Below, in pieces: positions 24,479 through 38,291 of a stretch of DNA of 64,000 nucleotides. The stretch's first letter is position 1, and each line of letters opens with the position of its first letter. Both the position numbers and the translations under genes were made by a program. The notes under the pieces were generated by a model, which was not told where the DNA came from, searched no databases, and saw only the letters and a program-made list of their open reading frames with translations. Source of the DNA: Spinacia oleracea (Eukaryota; Streptophyta; Magnoliopsida; Caryophyllales; Amaranthaceae); NCBI RefSeq assembly GCF_020520425.1, contig NC_079487.1, forward strand, positions 111,696,141 through 111,760,140, given 5' to 3'.

Positions 24479-25707
24479 CTCCCTCCGTTTCTTTATTATC
24501 TTCTTATTGTGGAATCAGGGTGGAAATTCAGAAAACTAGAATCTTGTAATGATTTGGTGTAAGAATAATGATTAAGAGTAAGAGGAAGTAATAAAGAAAT
24601 GAAGGAAAGTAATAAAGAAATGGCAGTACTAAATGTAACCTGATTTTACTTGGCGCAACCCTTTTTATATTATTTTAGTTCAAATAAATTTAATTTTTTT
24701 AAATGTCATGTATATCTAATCAAATTAGAATAGATATGTTGATTGCAATGGACGACTTTTTGACTTGGAAAACCTTGGAATTGAGATAATTATCGTTTTT
24801 TTTCTTCCTGTTTTTTAGCCTTTTTCATGCAATTTGTATAAAATAAATACTTCTATTTTGTACAAATTGAACATAATATAACTAACCATTTCGTACATAT
24901 TGAACATAGTAGAACTAACCATTTTGTACAGATTGAACAAAATATAATTAACTATTTCATATATATTAAACATAACCAAACTAAAATTTCGTACAAGTTG
25001 AACAAAAGATAATTAATTATTTCATAAACATTTGGCGCAATAGTGTACACAAGATTTCATGCATGTACAATGAACAATATAACTCTCGTCATTATACAAA
25101 AATTTAACAAATTAAAATGGTATTCGTGCAACGAGTAGTCGAGTACTACTAATATTAATTACTCGTAGTATTTTAATAGTGAACTGGTTATCTAATTTGT
25201 CTTGCTTGATCATGTGTTAACTAAAAGACAAATTACAAGCACTGTAATTGCTATTTATATAAATTGAAGGCCAGAAGTTGAAGATGGAATTATATTGCAG
25301 CAAAAATGCGAGGGTATTATCATAGAGAATTTTAGTTTGGGGGAGAAAGCAAAAGACTATATAGGTATTTTTTGTATTTTATGGGAGTGCGTTAAAGTAA
25401 GTAAAGGTTGCGTATAGCAACCGTGTAAAGAAATGAAGGAGAGAGAAGATAATTTTATTTAAGTAATAAAAAATTATAAAAGTGGGGTTGGGTGGGTGAA
25501 TGGGAAAATCGAAAATGTGAATGAATTAAATAAGGGATAGTGGGAAAATTTATGGTAGAATATGTAAATATTCTTAGGTTTTTTTTGGTAATTAGAAAGA
25601 TAAAGAATGGTATTTGGGTAAAAAATCATGTCCAAAAAACGAAACAGGAAGATCAAATAGGAACGATATTTATGGAAACATGAAAATTAAAAAAGGAATA
25701 GAGGGAG
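24479..25707. mobile_element. candidate Stowaway-like element or two nested ends
   Basis: Left end CTCCCTCCGTTTCTTTATTA after TA (24477-24478); right end is the complement of CTCCCTCTATTCCTTTTTTT before TA (25708-25709). At 1.2 kb this is long for a MITE, and TAATAAAGAAATGG words at 24590-24630 could be the right end of a shorter element instead. About four units of a TTTCGTACA-ATTGAACATA-like motif lie at 24870-25030. Confidence 0.4.
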
Positions 25708-25709
25708 TA

Positions 25710-27878
25710 ATTTACTACGTAATTCCTAAATTTGTTAGATGCAACTATTTGATTTTTACACTAGCTATTATATTCACGCATACCTCTACTTTTTTTTTTT
25801 TTTTTGGTGATTATTAATACTTTTATGATAAAAATAATCATGTACTCCATAGCATTTTGTTGAATTTGTCTAAATACTTAAAAGATACTACCATTTTTTT
25901 AAATAATTTTTACTAATTGATAATTTAAGGTACTAATAGTTGAAGTGATTTACTAACAACCGTGAAAATAATTAATATATTTTGTATATATTGTACCTAA
26001 AATCTTCTAATTATATACGTATGGTAATAATAGATTATACTACGAATTATTTATTTACTCATGTCAATAAACTTCTTAATTTAAATCTATATACTCTGTA
26101 CTATACTAAAAGAGAAGCAAGTCGATGTAGAGATGACAAATGTCGCTCTCTGATTTGTCTCTCTTATAACATAAATAATGACTAATTGTAAGTACTATTA
26201 AGTTTCGTTTAGAAATTGTCATATGATGAGTACGGATATGTTCGAATGTTCCTTTAATCGTTTATTATTTGTTATCCAATAAAATTTCTTTGCATACAAT
26301 TTTGATAACCGGCATAGAAAATCTTATAATAGTTTAACTTGGACTATTAATTATATTATTATAATACTATTAAATTTTTAAGAATTTGTGTCATATAATG
26401 AATACGGATATGCATAGCAATATTTAACTATTAATGTATATAACAAGGTTGTCTCAAACATTTTATAGGCACTTTGTTAACTAACAAAATGAGCCCCTAG
26501 CCATATACTTTCTTTAGTATGAAGCCTATACTTAATCTTAAATATCAAAAATAACTTTTACCATATTCTCATTATCGTGATATTTTTATATGGACCAGGG
26601 ATAATAATTTATCCTCTCATATTATTGACGCATTAAGAGCATGTTGATTTAAATTTTAACTAATATATCGTAATCAACTATGTTCAAAGTTATATGATCT
26701 AGATAATTAAGTTTCCTTCTTATTAATATGTTTGAGTTAAAAAAATCTTTTATAAATTAATGTAAATGATTGCAATATCACTTTAAAATTTCGTGTAAAA
26801 TAAAATTTATATATGTAAATGGTGAATCACACGTGATGATGGGACGGGTTTGGATTTTAGATTGGCCTAACGACAAAGTTAAACATAGATGATTGACTAA
26901 TGTTGACTAACAAAAAGAGATTTTTGGTGGATGGGTATAAGAATAACATGTACCCATCTTGGTGATGGGGCGAGTATGAATTGATCGAATTTGAGAACAC
27001 TCACCATTTTTTTCAATATTATAGCTAATACAATCAATTTTGATAATTCGTTATAAACTTATGTCAATATATTTAAAATTTAGTTGAAAGAAAAATTGGA
27101 TTATTTATCGAATATAGGGATCTCAGATTGCCAGTGGGACAAATTGTTTGGGAGATCCCTCTATGCATCTGCCCCAAGTGGGCGGCGATGGAGGAAAGTT
27201 TATTGGGTGATGTTGTTAAATAATGAATTTGTCGCAGGTGAAGGGGCGATGAGGGATTTATATTGGATCCGCCCGAGTTGCTAATCCTTGGGTAGGAGTA
27301 GGTATAGAATGGAGGATTTCTCGTTTTAATGTTAAAAGACTACTTTACCCTTCATTAAAGGGTAATATGCAAATAAAGGTTGATATGTTTTAGCCTATAT
27401 TTTAAAAGGGGTAATATAGTACATTTATTATTTAATATATATCTTTATCCTCTACCATGCCAAACAAGGGAAATAGATAAAATTAATGAATTCCCTATCA
27501 TAACTTTCTTATCCCTATCCTAATTTATATTCTTATCCCTATCCCCTTCTCATACCAAACGAGCCGTCAAGGTTATGAGATTAAATTCCACTAGGGGCTC
27601 TTTGCAGGTGAGGATTTCCCCTTATAATATCCCCTTACTTACAATGAGTCTGGCCTGCAAAGTTGGGAGAACTCTAGGGATCGTATATTTATGTTGTCTT
27701 GGACTCGTGTGTGTGGAGTGTAAATGTGTAATACATATGTCTTCATTACTCGTGTGCTATTTGAAATCTAAGGCCATATTCTTTTGGATTTAATTTCAAT
27801 TCAATTCAAAAGAAATCGGCATTGTGTTCGTCATTATTATTATTATAACTATACTACTTTGTATTTCTATTGTTACCA

Positions 27879-27920
<42 letters not shown>

Positions 27921-28313
27921 TACTGTACTATTACATACTATTTTTATTACATTATTATTATGTTTAATATATAATTTTTATGCGTGTAAAACTGAACATA
28001 TTTATATTTTAAGTCACATTTTATATAACATGAAAATTCAAATGGACAAATATTTAATTAGTTGAAATCGATATTAATACACCACCTTATGAATACATCA
28101 TGGAAAATTATGTCTCGTAATATGCGAAAATTATTTCTCACATTTAGGGATTGATGGAATAAGAGATTGTATTTATTTCTCACATTTACGATACATTCAC
28201 GGACGCAAAATTACTTAAACGAACCGAGCTTGAACATATTTTTGAGCTCGGTTGAAAGCTTGGGCTCGGGCTCGGGTTCGAGCTCGCCTAAATTAAATTA
28301 AATGAACATGAAC
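25710..28313. other. AT-rich intergenic DNA
   Basis: No gene can be supported. At 27497-27570 the sequence ends in CATACCAAACGAGCC, which looks like the right end of a GGCTCGTTTGGTATG-type MITE whose left end I cannot place. At 28205-28310 a GAGCTCGGTTGAAAGCTTGG-type stretch looks like another hAT subterminal region. Confidence 0.5.
27878..27930 (+). repeat. ATT microsatellite
   Basis: About 17 uninterrupted ATT trinucleotides, with looser ATT/ACT runs on both sides. Confidence 0.95.
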
Positions 28314-28321
28314 ATGAATAA

Positions 28322-28597
28322 CAGGCCGGAGAATAGCCTGTGCAAGCGGGGCTATAGCACGGGGCTCACGAATATAAAGGAGTTAAAAGGGCCACCAATT
28401 TTGGTTATATATTAAATCGTGCAACGAAATTGTAAGTTAAACTTGCTTGTTGGAGTGGTCGAGTGGGCCACCCAGTGCACGCTTTGTTTTTATTTCCTTC
28501 AACTTTTCTTATTTTCCTTTTTTCCCTTGAACTTTAACTTTTGGGGGCCCATTCTTAAAGTTAGCATAGGGCCTTTATTATGGTTGAGACGGCCCTG
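28322..28597. mobile_element. short hAT-like element
   Basis: 276 bp with ends CAGGCCGGAG and the complement of CAGGGCCGTCTC. Flanks ATGAATAA (28314-28321) and ATGAACAA (28598-28605) form an 8-bp target duplication with one mismatch. No transposase. Confidence 0.65.
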
Positions 28598-28605
28598 ATG
28601 AACAA

Positions 28606-29055
28606 GGTAGTACTCAGCACGACACGGCTCGTTTGCACCCCATTTATAAACTAATAAACTATATGATCTAAAATAGACTCTAAAAAAAATTACATTTTAC
28701 TACTTTCGTAGTTAAAATGGATTACTTCTCCACAGTAAGTTAATTTTAATAGACCTAAAAAAGGACCTGACCCGACATGTGTTGATCAGGCTTGACACAT
28801 CTATATTAGGAATCTACTTACCCGAATATAACTCACACCTCAACCTGAAACTCTACTCTCGAATTCAATTCTGACCCGACTTAAATGAACCCTACTTGTA
28901 CCTAACATGAATAACTAGTTGCCGCCTCTATGAGTACCAACAAAGTTAATCATAAACTATAAGAATGCTATTTAAAAAGTATAACAACTTTTTTGGAAGG
29001 TGCTAGAGTCAGTAGAATGTGTGCGACAGAGGTTAAAGTTGGGTATGTATCGGAT
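28606..29055. other. intergenic, hAT-like debris
   Basis: Contains GACCCGAC-type words (28765-28780, 28870-28890) as in the hAT element at 13136. No gene recognised. Confidence 0.4.
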
Positions 29056-29058
29056 CGT

Positions 29059-30932
29059 CACTAGTGGAAAAAATACCTGTTGAGGGGGGCATTTTGGGCT
29101 TATTGAGGCGAACATGGCCCGCTTCAATAGACGTGGCTTCAACAGCTCACTTAGCTGTTGAGGCGGGCTTTGTTCGCCTCAACAGGTCATCTGTTGTGGG
29201 GGGCTTTCAAAAGCCCGCCTCAACAGCCCAAAACTAAAGGAAAAATTAAGGACCTGTTGTGGGGGGCATTACCAAAAGCCCGCCTCAACAGAGTAGTCTA
29301 TTGAGGGGGCCCTTAAAAAGCCCGCCTCATTAGCTCGCCAAATTGAATTATTGTTTCTGTTTTGGAATTTGAAATGTAATTATTAATTAATTTATCTTCA
29401 ATTGCTTTATTTCTTGGCTGATGTGCCTTTTGCTTGGAGAATACTCCGTATTAATTGGTTAATATGAGCATGCTTGAATACTTCCGAGACAAAAATTTGA
29501 AATCCTTTGGGAAAATACAAGAACAAATTTATTCATATTGAACTAAATAACTTATCCAGCAATACATTATTAAATAAATTAACACTTTCTATATATAAGT
29601 ATATATGATTACATCAAGTTACAATTATCAAAAAGTATGAGTATTTTTTTAAGTCTTCAATTCGGAGGATCTAGGTACTTCACCATTTGATAAACCTGCA
29701 AAAACAATTAGCAATAAAGATTAAACTAAGAAGTGAACAAACCAATAAGAAAAGATCCACCAAATAAAAAACAAATACGTACATAGAAATTAGAAATTAA
29801 ATTTAGAACAAATAGATTTACATTAATTTATTCTAAACATTAAAAAATTAAATATATCTTTCAGATTGTATGCATTTTACATATTATTTGAAGTTCTTAG
29901 AAAAAAAAACTGGTAAAATTAATATATATATATAAATTATAGTTCTTAGAAAAACTGGTAAAATTAATTTTTTTAAAAAAATTTTAAAGCGGAAAATAAA
30001 AGTGATCGATGAATCCAATATAATGGATCGTAATTCCAACAAAATCGGCCGTTTAGAGTTTTATTATCGATCTAGATCTAAAATCCAATGAAAACATAAA
30101 ATTAAGAAAAATTAAATAAATTACCGATAATTTCCATAAAATAAGAAAATCAAAGAACCTAAAGTGTTTTTTAAAAAAATCAAGAGATATTTCCAATGAA
30201 TTCAGAATAACAACTAAAAAATTCAACAGGTTATCCAAAATAAAACAAAAAAAATGAAAATTATGAGGAAACTTGCCGTTTAAAACATTCTCCTCGTTCG
30301 TTTCGCCTTCTGCACCGCCATCCCCTCGTTAGTTCCGCCGTCTCCATCTCATATTGAAATATTGACTCGTTTAAATTTCACCGGCGCCACCTACACGATC
30401 TCGTCCATCGCCGTTAACATCTGACTCTTCGTCGGAGTTTCAAAAAACACATAAACATTATTCATCTTGATAGATTAAGAAGGTTTTTTTTAGGGGAAAG
30501 AGATTAAGAAGATGAACGAGAGGAATTAAATGCAAATGTGAGAGGATAAGTAAAATGAAATCGCAAAAAAAAAATGAAGAAGAGAAAAGATCAGATCTAA
30601 GGAAATAAGGAGAGAGAGAGAAAAAACGGCTAAGGAAATAAGGAGAGAGAAGGAATGAGATATAAAAACCCTAATCAAACAGGTGAGCTGATTTAAGTTG
30701 GGCGGGGGGTCTATTGAAGCGAACAATTAGAGTTCGGCCCAATAGGCTTGGTTTGGTTGAAGCGAACAACACCAAAGCCCGCTCTAATAGACTATGTTGA
30801 AGCGAACAATTAGAAGCCCGCCTCGATATCTCATTAAAATCTTTGACCCGCGTTGACTTAGTGGTTGTTGAGGCGTGCTTTTAAATGCCCCCCTCAACAA
30901 GGGGGCTGCAACAGGTATTTTTTCCACTAGTG
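29059..30932. mobile_element. CACTA (En/Spm) element, non-autonomous
   Basis: Perfect inverted ends beginning CACTAGTGGAAAAAATACC, identical for at least 24 bp. The 3-bp target duplication CGT (29056-29058, 30933-30935) is the CACTA length. Both subterminal regions carry many direct and inverted copies of TTGAGGCGGGCTTT/AAAGCCCGCCTCAA, the expected transposase-binding arrays. Its 1,874 bp hold no transposase frame, only short chance frames, so it would depend on a partner element elsewhere. Confidence 0.92.
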
Positions 30933-31005
30933 CGTGTAAGTCCATGTGTCATGTCTGCATGCCTCATCCCCCATGGGCCGAGAAAAAGTCATGTCGTATC
31001 GTGAA

Positions 31006-31779
31006 CATTGACGGACCCACATTGGGGCCGAAAAAAAAAAACTTAAATTGTGTAAAAAGAAAAAAGAAAAAACATACAAAGGGTATATATAAAATTTGCA
31101 CTTAATAAGCAGAGAATATAATTGTGCTGCAGTGGTTGAGGAAGGAAAGAAGTTTCATGATTGTCAATGTCCACAAGGCAAGGGTATGAGGCTCAACCAT
31201 GATAGTTTTGGTTCATTTATATATTTGTTTTTAATTCGTTTTTTTTTTTCTACCAAATTCTTTGGTTGTTTATTTAGTTTTTTTAATTAATATATAACTT
31301 ATTTGCTATTTTTGTTTTTAAATATTTTTTTCTACCCATTCTTTGGTTGTTTAGTTAGTTTTTTTTAATTAATTCTACATCAATCTAATCATCTTTTGTT
31401 TTTTTTTCCATCTTTATATTTAATTGGACTACACTTTAAAAAGAAAAAAAAATCATGACCATCAATTGTTCATTTCATATTATTATTCCATTTCTTTCCT
31501 AATAATTCCATTTGATGTCTCTATCTCAAGTTTTATTATTTTACACCAACTGAACATCGTGTGCTTTTTTTCCCCCACCTTCATATTTAATTGGACTATA
31601 CTATATAAAAAAATATTTTGTCGAACAAAATGAATTCAATTCCATCATTTACTGCTCTATCCTAATTAGTCGCTTTAAATTTTGTACAAACTTTTTACAT
31701 TATATTGATAAAAAAAAAATCTCCTCGCTCCAAAAAAAAATTGTGCCACCCCTGACCTAAAGGTCTGGGTCCGCCACTG
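31006..31779. mobile_element. hAT-like element, 774 bp
   Basis: Ends CATTGACGGACCCAC and the complement of CAGTGGCGGACCCAG, flanked by ATCGTGAA (30998-31005) and ATCGTGAG (31780-31787), an 8-bp target duplication with one mismatch. The interior is AT-rich with a GTGGTTGAGGAAGGAAAG-type block after the left end. No transposase. Confidence 0.8.
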
Positions 31780-31787
31780 ATCGTGAG

Positions 31788-32868
31788 CATACATCTCTTC
31801 CATAAACGAGGCTCATGCACGACCCGTTCTATGTGCCATGTCGGGTCGTGTTATACTAGGCGGTTCCTTATCTATTTTAAAATTTTTGGATTTTCGGGTT
31901 GGTCGTGCCAAAATAATTGGTTTGCCTCTTGGTGTAACACCCCCAAAATTTGGACCTTTCAATATAGATAAAACGACCGTCCAAACCTTGGGAGTATTAC
32001 ATAGCATCCATTTCCTCTCGGAAATGAATGTGGTATACCAATAAATATAATTAACCCATGATTATTAAATTAACCATCCTGTAAAATAATTAATTTTATT
32101 TTAAAAACTGTTAGATTTAAACATCAATAAAACATAGTAGCCAAATTAAATAAATCCGTTAATCAAACGACACACAACAAATTTATATTTTATTTAAGAG
32201 AGGGAAAGAGAACGCTAGTAGGCCGAGACTAGTCCCAAAGTAACCACCTACTAAGAAAGGGTCGCGCGTCACCCTTACATGATGGCCAAGTAACAAGATG
32301 ACCGAATGTCCCTAGTGTGCACACCCCTCACTAATACTTCATGATTAGGACGAAGACTTATGACAGAGAGTTGATAAAGAAATACAGAACCTACTAGAAG
32401 CCTATTAAGCAGCTACACATGTACTCAATAGAACAACATCTAGTAGGGCAACCTGTTCTTCACCCTTTCGGGTTTCATTTCCCCTCTTAAATTGTTCCAC
32501 TTTACGTTACTTATAGATTTAATAACTTCCTACATATAAAAAAAAAACATGATTCACATTGCTTGAAACCAACCAAATTTTTAACCAACGCATTGCTCGT
32601 TACGCATCCACATTTCTTAAATTCAAAAGTATATACGTGAGGTATCTTAATAAGTGAGACAATTAGGACATTAACATTACGATTTGTTACCTGCATAAAA
32701 GTCTCACATTTGAAAGTTGGTAAACCAAATCATACGAATAAAGCTTTGAAGTTTTAGAAACCAAGGTTTTGGAAATAAATATTCCTTTCAAACATAGACA
32801 TTAGATTATATAAATACTTTCAAAATCAAGGGTATGTATGAGTAAAGAAGAACTAAAGAGCATTGGTA
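31788..32868. other. intergenic with LTR-like words
   Basis: TGTAACACCCCCAAAATTTG at 31934-31953, followed by CCAAACCTTGGGAGTATTAC about 45 bp on, forms an inverted pair and resembles the start of some plant LTRs. I cannot find a matching second copy. The frames at 31783-32044 lie over this and have no domain. Nothing else is recognised. Confidence 0.4.
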
Positions 32869-32873
32869 TTATA

Positions 32874-33772
32874 TGTTATGGGTCGTTTTATACGACGTGA
32901 GGTCAACGTTTGAACGGATCAACGTGAATAAGATCGTATCGGTTAACTCCTACATTTAGGGAGTCGTTGTGGCTGAATCAAGGAATACTTGGAGGGCAAG
33001 GTCAAATTAGTTAGAGATTATTAAGCAAACAGTTAAGGATATCAAGGAGCTAACAACATTATTCCCTCAACAAGGCTAGACCCAGAGCTATATAAATACG
33101 TCCTACCTACAACAAGAATGGCGACCGAATACCTACGGTGAAACCTAAATACTCCCCATATCTAACCACTACCTTCTTCCATTTATCCCACTAATATCCA
33201 TTATCCCCACTACTATTGTTTAACCACTACTTAGCTACACTCCATGATGCATCTTTTCACCTGAGCATACCCACGTACATTTTGCTATAAATACTCCATT
33301 TCCTTAGCTATAAGGAGAAAAAAAGGGCATTATACTCTAAAACTACTATTGTTTATTCTTAGCCAAGAGACACTAAACCAAATATTTTTCCTAATAGTAA
33401 ACCTACTGCCGTAACACAAAACTGATCCTCGACAAGCCTTCCCGACCCAAGCACATCGTCCGCTTATGTACTTTCTTCACGCATCTGACATCCCATTATC
33501 TTTTACTTATGTCTTATTATTAGCATCATTTACATATACGCAAACATACCAATGTACTTGTACTTAACATGGCTTTTTACGCCAGCAACATAGTGGATTG
33601 GTGGACTCATTGCCACCCGCGGTTTTTATCCCTTTCGGGTTTTCCGCGTCACCATCTCTTGTCTTGTCTCTCTTTGTTTTCTGTCATTTATTTCCTGTCA
33701 TTTGCATACTTTATTTTATCTAGTCGTCTATGTCCCAACCAAAGGTCGTCCATACGAAATTTGGCATAAACA
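32874..33772 (+). repeat. 5' LTR of the LARD-like element
   Basis: 899 bp. A TATA-like CTATATAAATA lies at about 33088-33098, probably the element promoter. A 66-codon frame at 33569 is repeated exactly in the other LTR (39586) but has no recognisable domain. Confidence 0.92.
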
Positions 33773-33944
33773 GTTTGGCGCCGTCTGTGGGGAGATGGCT
33801 AGATTTATCTCCAAACACATATCCACAAATATCCTTCCCAAACACGAAATCTGACCCCTTGAGTTCACCAGAAAAGTTGTCGCTATGCTATGTGTCGTTG
33901 TCATACTGTGTCGCCACCACGAGATGAAGCTATGTCAGGGCACA

Positions 33945-34251
33945 TGTCGTCGACAGGCCAGGTGTCGTCGACGGGTCAGGTGTCGTCGACGAGTCAGGTA
34001 TCATGGACGGGTCAGGTGTCGTCGACGGATCAGGTGTCGTCGACGGGTCAGGTGTGTCGACGGGTCAGGTGTGTCGACGGGTCAGGTGTCGTCGACGGGT
34101 CAGGTGTCGTCGACGGGTCAGGTGTCGTCGATGGATCAGGTGTCGTCGACGGGTCAGGTGTCGTCGACGGGTCAGGTGTCATGGCCAGGTCAGGTGTCGT
34201 CGGCAGGTCAGGTGTCGTCGGCAGGTCAGGTGTCGTCGGCAGGCTCGTCGG
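33945..34251 (+). repeat. 18-bp coding-like tandem array in the LARD interior
   Basis: About 17 units of CAGGTGTCGTCGACGGGT and variants, starting some 170 bp after the primer binding site where gag would begin. 18 is a multiple of three and the unit lacks stops, so all three plus frames stay open (33885-34328, 33890-34270, 34003-34362). They give repeats of SSTGQV, RCRRRV or DGSGVV. Two 17-bp units near 34048-34085 shift frame, so each frame passes from one peptide repeat to another. That argues against selection for one protein. Confidence 0.85.
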
Positions 34252-35055
34252 TCGCTGGAATATGGAATGACGTCAGGGTACATGTCGTCGCTAGATCAGG
34301 TGTCAACATCATCAGGTGTCATCGCTAGAAGTGACGCGTCGGAGTGGTCGAATTCAACCTAGATGATGCATATCGTGACAACAACGACACCAACGCTTGA
34401 CGTTATCGAAAATAGGTACTAATATTTATAATATTCAAGTCTAATCGTTTGGCCTCGTTTTCGAATACGTGACAGGTTTCGGTCTAGACGTCACGGACCA
34501 TCATGCAGATGTCACCACAAACAAGATACAACATGAGTTGGCTCGTACCTTGACAAGTTCTCGAGACGATTGATCACTTAACGTCGCGAAAAGTATGGTA
34601 TAAAACTCAACCCCAGTGATTTTAACTTAAACTAATATTGTTTCTAGTCCTTGTTGTCACTAAAACAGATACGAACACATGACGTCATCCACCAATGACA
34701 TGACGCCAACATAGTTTCGTCCGACGTCACCTCCACATCAGTCGACGACGTCTCCACAAACGAAGGCGACAAATGGAGATTCAACAACAAAATGTCGGCA
34801 ATACTAGATTTTGTAGCTAACTGCAGTCCAAATATCAAATAGGAGAATTTGTAGTTGTCCTGAAGTCGCCACAGGGGAGCATATAGTATACTCTATCTCA
34901 TTTGATTTTCATATAGTATACTTTACTTGATTTTCTTTTTATATAGTATACTTTGCTTGTTTTAATTTCCAAAAGCACTTTGAAATATATGCTATACGTT
35001 GTTATCCCACTTTTTGTACTAACGTCGTCACCACTTGTCGTTTGATCATGTCGTG

Positions 35056-35216
35056 TCGCCAAGTATTGTCTTGTCTAAGGGTATTGACGTGTCGCTTGGC
35101 TAGGTCATGAGTACATCAGACGACCGACGTTAGAAAGCAGGTGACAAGGTATCGTCTTATCTACAGATACTGACGTGTCGCTTGGCAAGGTCGTGAGTAA
35201 AGCAGGCGACCAAACG
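35056..35216 (+). repeat. tandem duplication in the LARD interior
   Basis: Two diverged copies of roughly 85-115 bp, each with the core ATTGACGTGTCGCTTGGC (or ACTGACGTGTCGCTTGGC) followed by GTCATGAGTA/GTCGTGAGTA and a CAGACGACC-like word. A further related pair, GCCACAGGGG, lies at about 34867 and 36571. Confidence 0.55.
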
Positions 35217-38200
35217 TTAGAAGGCCACAAGATGTTAGCAAGGAACGTGACATCGGCGGCTCGATATCAAATGACTATTCACACAACCGGACCCAAAAAA
35301 CGTAACACCTCAAAGTGACTTCCCACATCAACATTGCCAAGCCTACAACACAATCACCTCTCAAAAAATTAACCTTTCGCCATCACACTTTCCATGTCAT
35401 CATATTTTCACCCCTACCAACGTCAAACCACTTGACATCATAAACTCAACGTTGTGTCCTCTCCCCACGTCCTCATCACCAAGTTCTTCATCAGCACATC
35501 ATAACGCGTTGTTACGACAACATGTCAAGACAGCAGGACGCGATCAGCCACACAAGAAGATAAGACATCATTTGTCGTAAAGTATGACACATAGAAATAA
35601 ATATCTAACATTTTTTAATTTCTTTGGTGATAGTGTTACACGAGGTCACGACACGACATGAGGTCACGACGACACAACATGACGCCACGACAGCAAGTCA
35701 CGACAGCAGGACGCGACCATTCCGGTTACCCCCATGACGACAAGAAGTTTCTTGGCGTTAAACATGGTACGTAGAATTAATTATCTAACATCTTTATTTT
35801 AACAATATATTTCTTCGTAAGTTCGCCAACAGATCGTTGATACATGAATTTCAATGGGGGCTAAAGGTACGAACATACTTTCGAAGTAAGTTATCTTTTA
35901 TTTATAATATATACGTATTGTCGCTGCCATGTACATCGCAGATCGCGAGGGTCATCAACACAATCGAATGGTATGAGTGACGCAATTCATTTATGTCAAT
36001 AGTGACGTCAAAATTTTATAAACTAACACCTCATACCATATTGAAATTTTCTCACATATCATCCATGATAACTATTTTTCATTCACTGACGACATGCTGC
36101 GACTATACGCGTTAGAATGTATATTAATGACAATAGAGTACCTTGATCATGATGATATGCCCCGACGCCACGAGATGGCAATGACCGATGACACGACGCC
36201 ACCAGACTAGCTACCGAGAAAGCTAAGGTAATCGGAATGTCGAATAATCATCGTCAATGACCATGATGACACATGAGTAACTTCTAAACTATTTTTCACA
36301 CACTTTCTCATTTCAATTCATTCATTGTTGTTCTCTTGTATTAATATGTCTCGTATTCAACGTTCATCAAGTTAACTAATAAATTATTGCATCACCATGA
36401 ATTTCTCGATTTCTCTAATGATTAAACCACTTTATCAAATCGTTTTGAGGTAGTTTGACTTGATAGGACGTTTAGAGGTTGCATCATGCTGGCACGCATG
36501 TACGGCGTCAAATATAAACAAACGTCATCATATCTGTGGCCGACTTCAGCCATAATATCTTCCTAAAGCCGCCACAGGGGGGCAAGATAGTACATACTCC
36601 TGTTTAGTTTAATGTACTTCTTACAACTCTGAAATTTAACTAACGATGTGATACAATTTATTTTCATGGTGATCTTGTCATGAGATTTTGGTAACCGGTA
36701 CGACGCTAAGACATATGTACAAACATTGGGGGCTCAACCACTATCACATGTCGAAATAGGCGGATAAAGAAAAGTCATTGGGTTTACCAAAGACGACAAG
36801 TGATAGGACGTCAACCGAATAACAAGAAAGGTAATTTATAAAGAGTTCACATAATTTACGACATATTGTAATGTAAGTTTGTCAAATGGTTTTACCAAAG
36901 ACGTTAAGAAAAAGTCCACTTAAGACAGTATAAGGAATTCACATTAACCATATGATCTTTCTTGTGCCACATTGCGAGGATCAACCAATAAGTCAACCAA
37001 CGTTAGAATGGACAGTGTCAAGACCAGCGATGCGTCAATCTCATTCACCGTGACGGGACGACACCAGGTGTGACGACGATGGTACAAGCGATGACAATGA
37101 TCTCAGGAACGAAAACAAGATCGGCGACGGGAGGTGTCACGACATCAGGACAATGTTGTTGATTGTGGAATCGTCATCAAGGGACAGTCAGCGACACGAC
37201 GTAATTTCGTTACACGAGCCCATATTAAGTAATATCTAACACTTACTTCGTGCGTTAATTAAGTTATTACATTTTTCACTACACTGCGATTAAAGTTCAA
37301 TTTCAGTTTTTGATATCTGTCGCATTGAATATATCTTTCCAAACGCAATTATATTATATTTATGTCTCATCTTATTTATTTGAAAATCACCGCTAACATC
37401 GCATAACACGAACGTCCACCTCTACCTTTTCTATTCTCTACAGATCACTTGTTGACGATATCACCAACGACAACAACAACGAACGATATCATCAGAAGAC
37501 GACATCAACGAACGACGCTATCAACTACAAGCGACGACGTCTCCAAGGTCATGACCCTTAAACTTATTGGATCCCAACAACGACATGTCACTTCTAAGCG
37601 CGACCACTTTAGACGACGCGGGTACTATTTATGTGCACATAACTTCGTTCTCTGAATACCTCACAGGTGACATCTATTCCACTGCGAACAACAGAGACAT
37701 CGTCAACAACATTTTAAGCTAACAACGTGTATGCACCCTCGACGCTTGTCCAAACGCCTAACCAATCGCCAAATACAAAGCAGAAAAACACACGTCTTTC
37801 CCCTCAACACTGACGACAAACAAAGCCAACCCAGAATGCTCATGTCTCACTTAAACTGTTGTTCTGAAAATCCATAGGCTAAAGTCTCCTTCCATAGGCT
37901 GCGCCATCCAAACATCCTACCCCTTGTCCTCGTGTTATAGGAAACCTCACAACCCTTCGACTCTTCTTGACAATTGTCATATGGTTGCTTCAAACCATTC
38001 ATTTCATTCACCTATAACTTCAACTTAGTCGCCACAAATTTCAACTATTGTCTTCTCTAAATCTCTCCCCGTCATTGACCATTAACATTTTTGACACCTC
38101 GCCCACCTTCTTGTCAGTCGTCTTCTACCTATCCTAACATGACATTGCAAACCGTCTAAAACGATTCAACCATATGCACACTCGACACGAATTCCTTCTA

Positions 38201-38291
38201 TAAATTCTTCGCACGACTACGAACAAACGAAGAGGCTTATATCTCCTACACATGATAGATGTCACACAACAACGACAATAGAAGCACGCAT

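Noticed and set aside
24479..25707. Confident full-length Stowaway of 1.2 kb
   Set aside because: Ends match only loosely and a shorter element with a right end near 24630 is equally possible; kept only as a candidate.
31813..32044. Small proteins on both strands near 31.8-32.0 kb
   Set aside because: Both strands are open over an inverted word pair; no domain and composition like degraded transposon.
33945..34251. CRISPR-like array
   Set aside because: Units are contiguous 17-18 bp with no unique spacers, in a plant retrotransposon.
33885..34362. Protein-coding gene of 119-147 residues
   Set aside because: All three frames are open only because an 18-bp unit without stops is repeated; frame shifts within the array mix peptide repeats.
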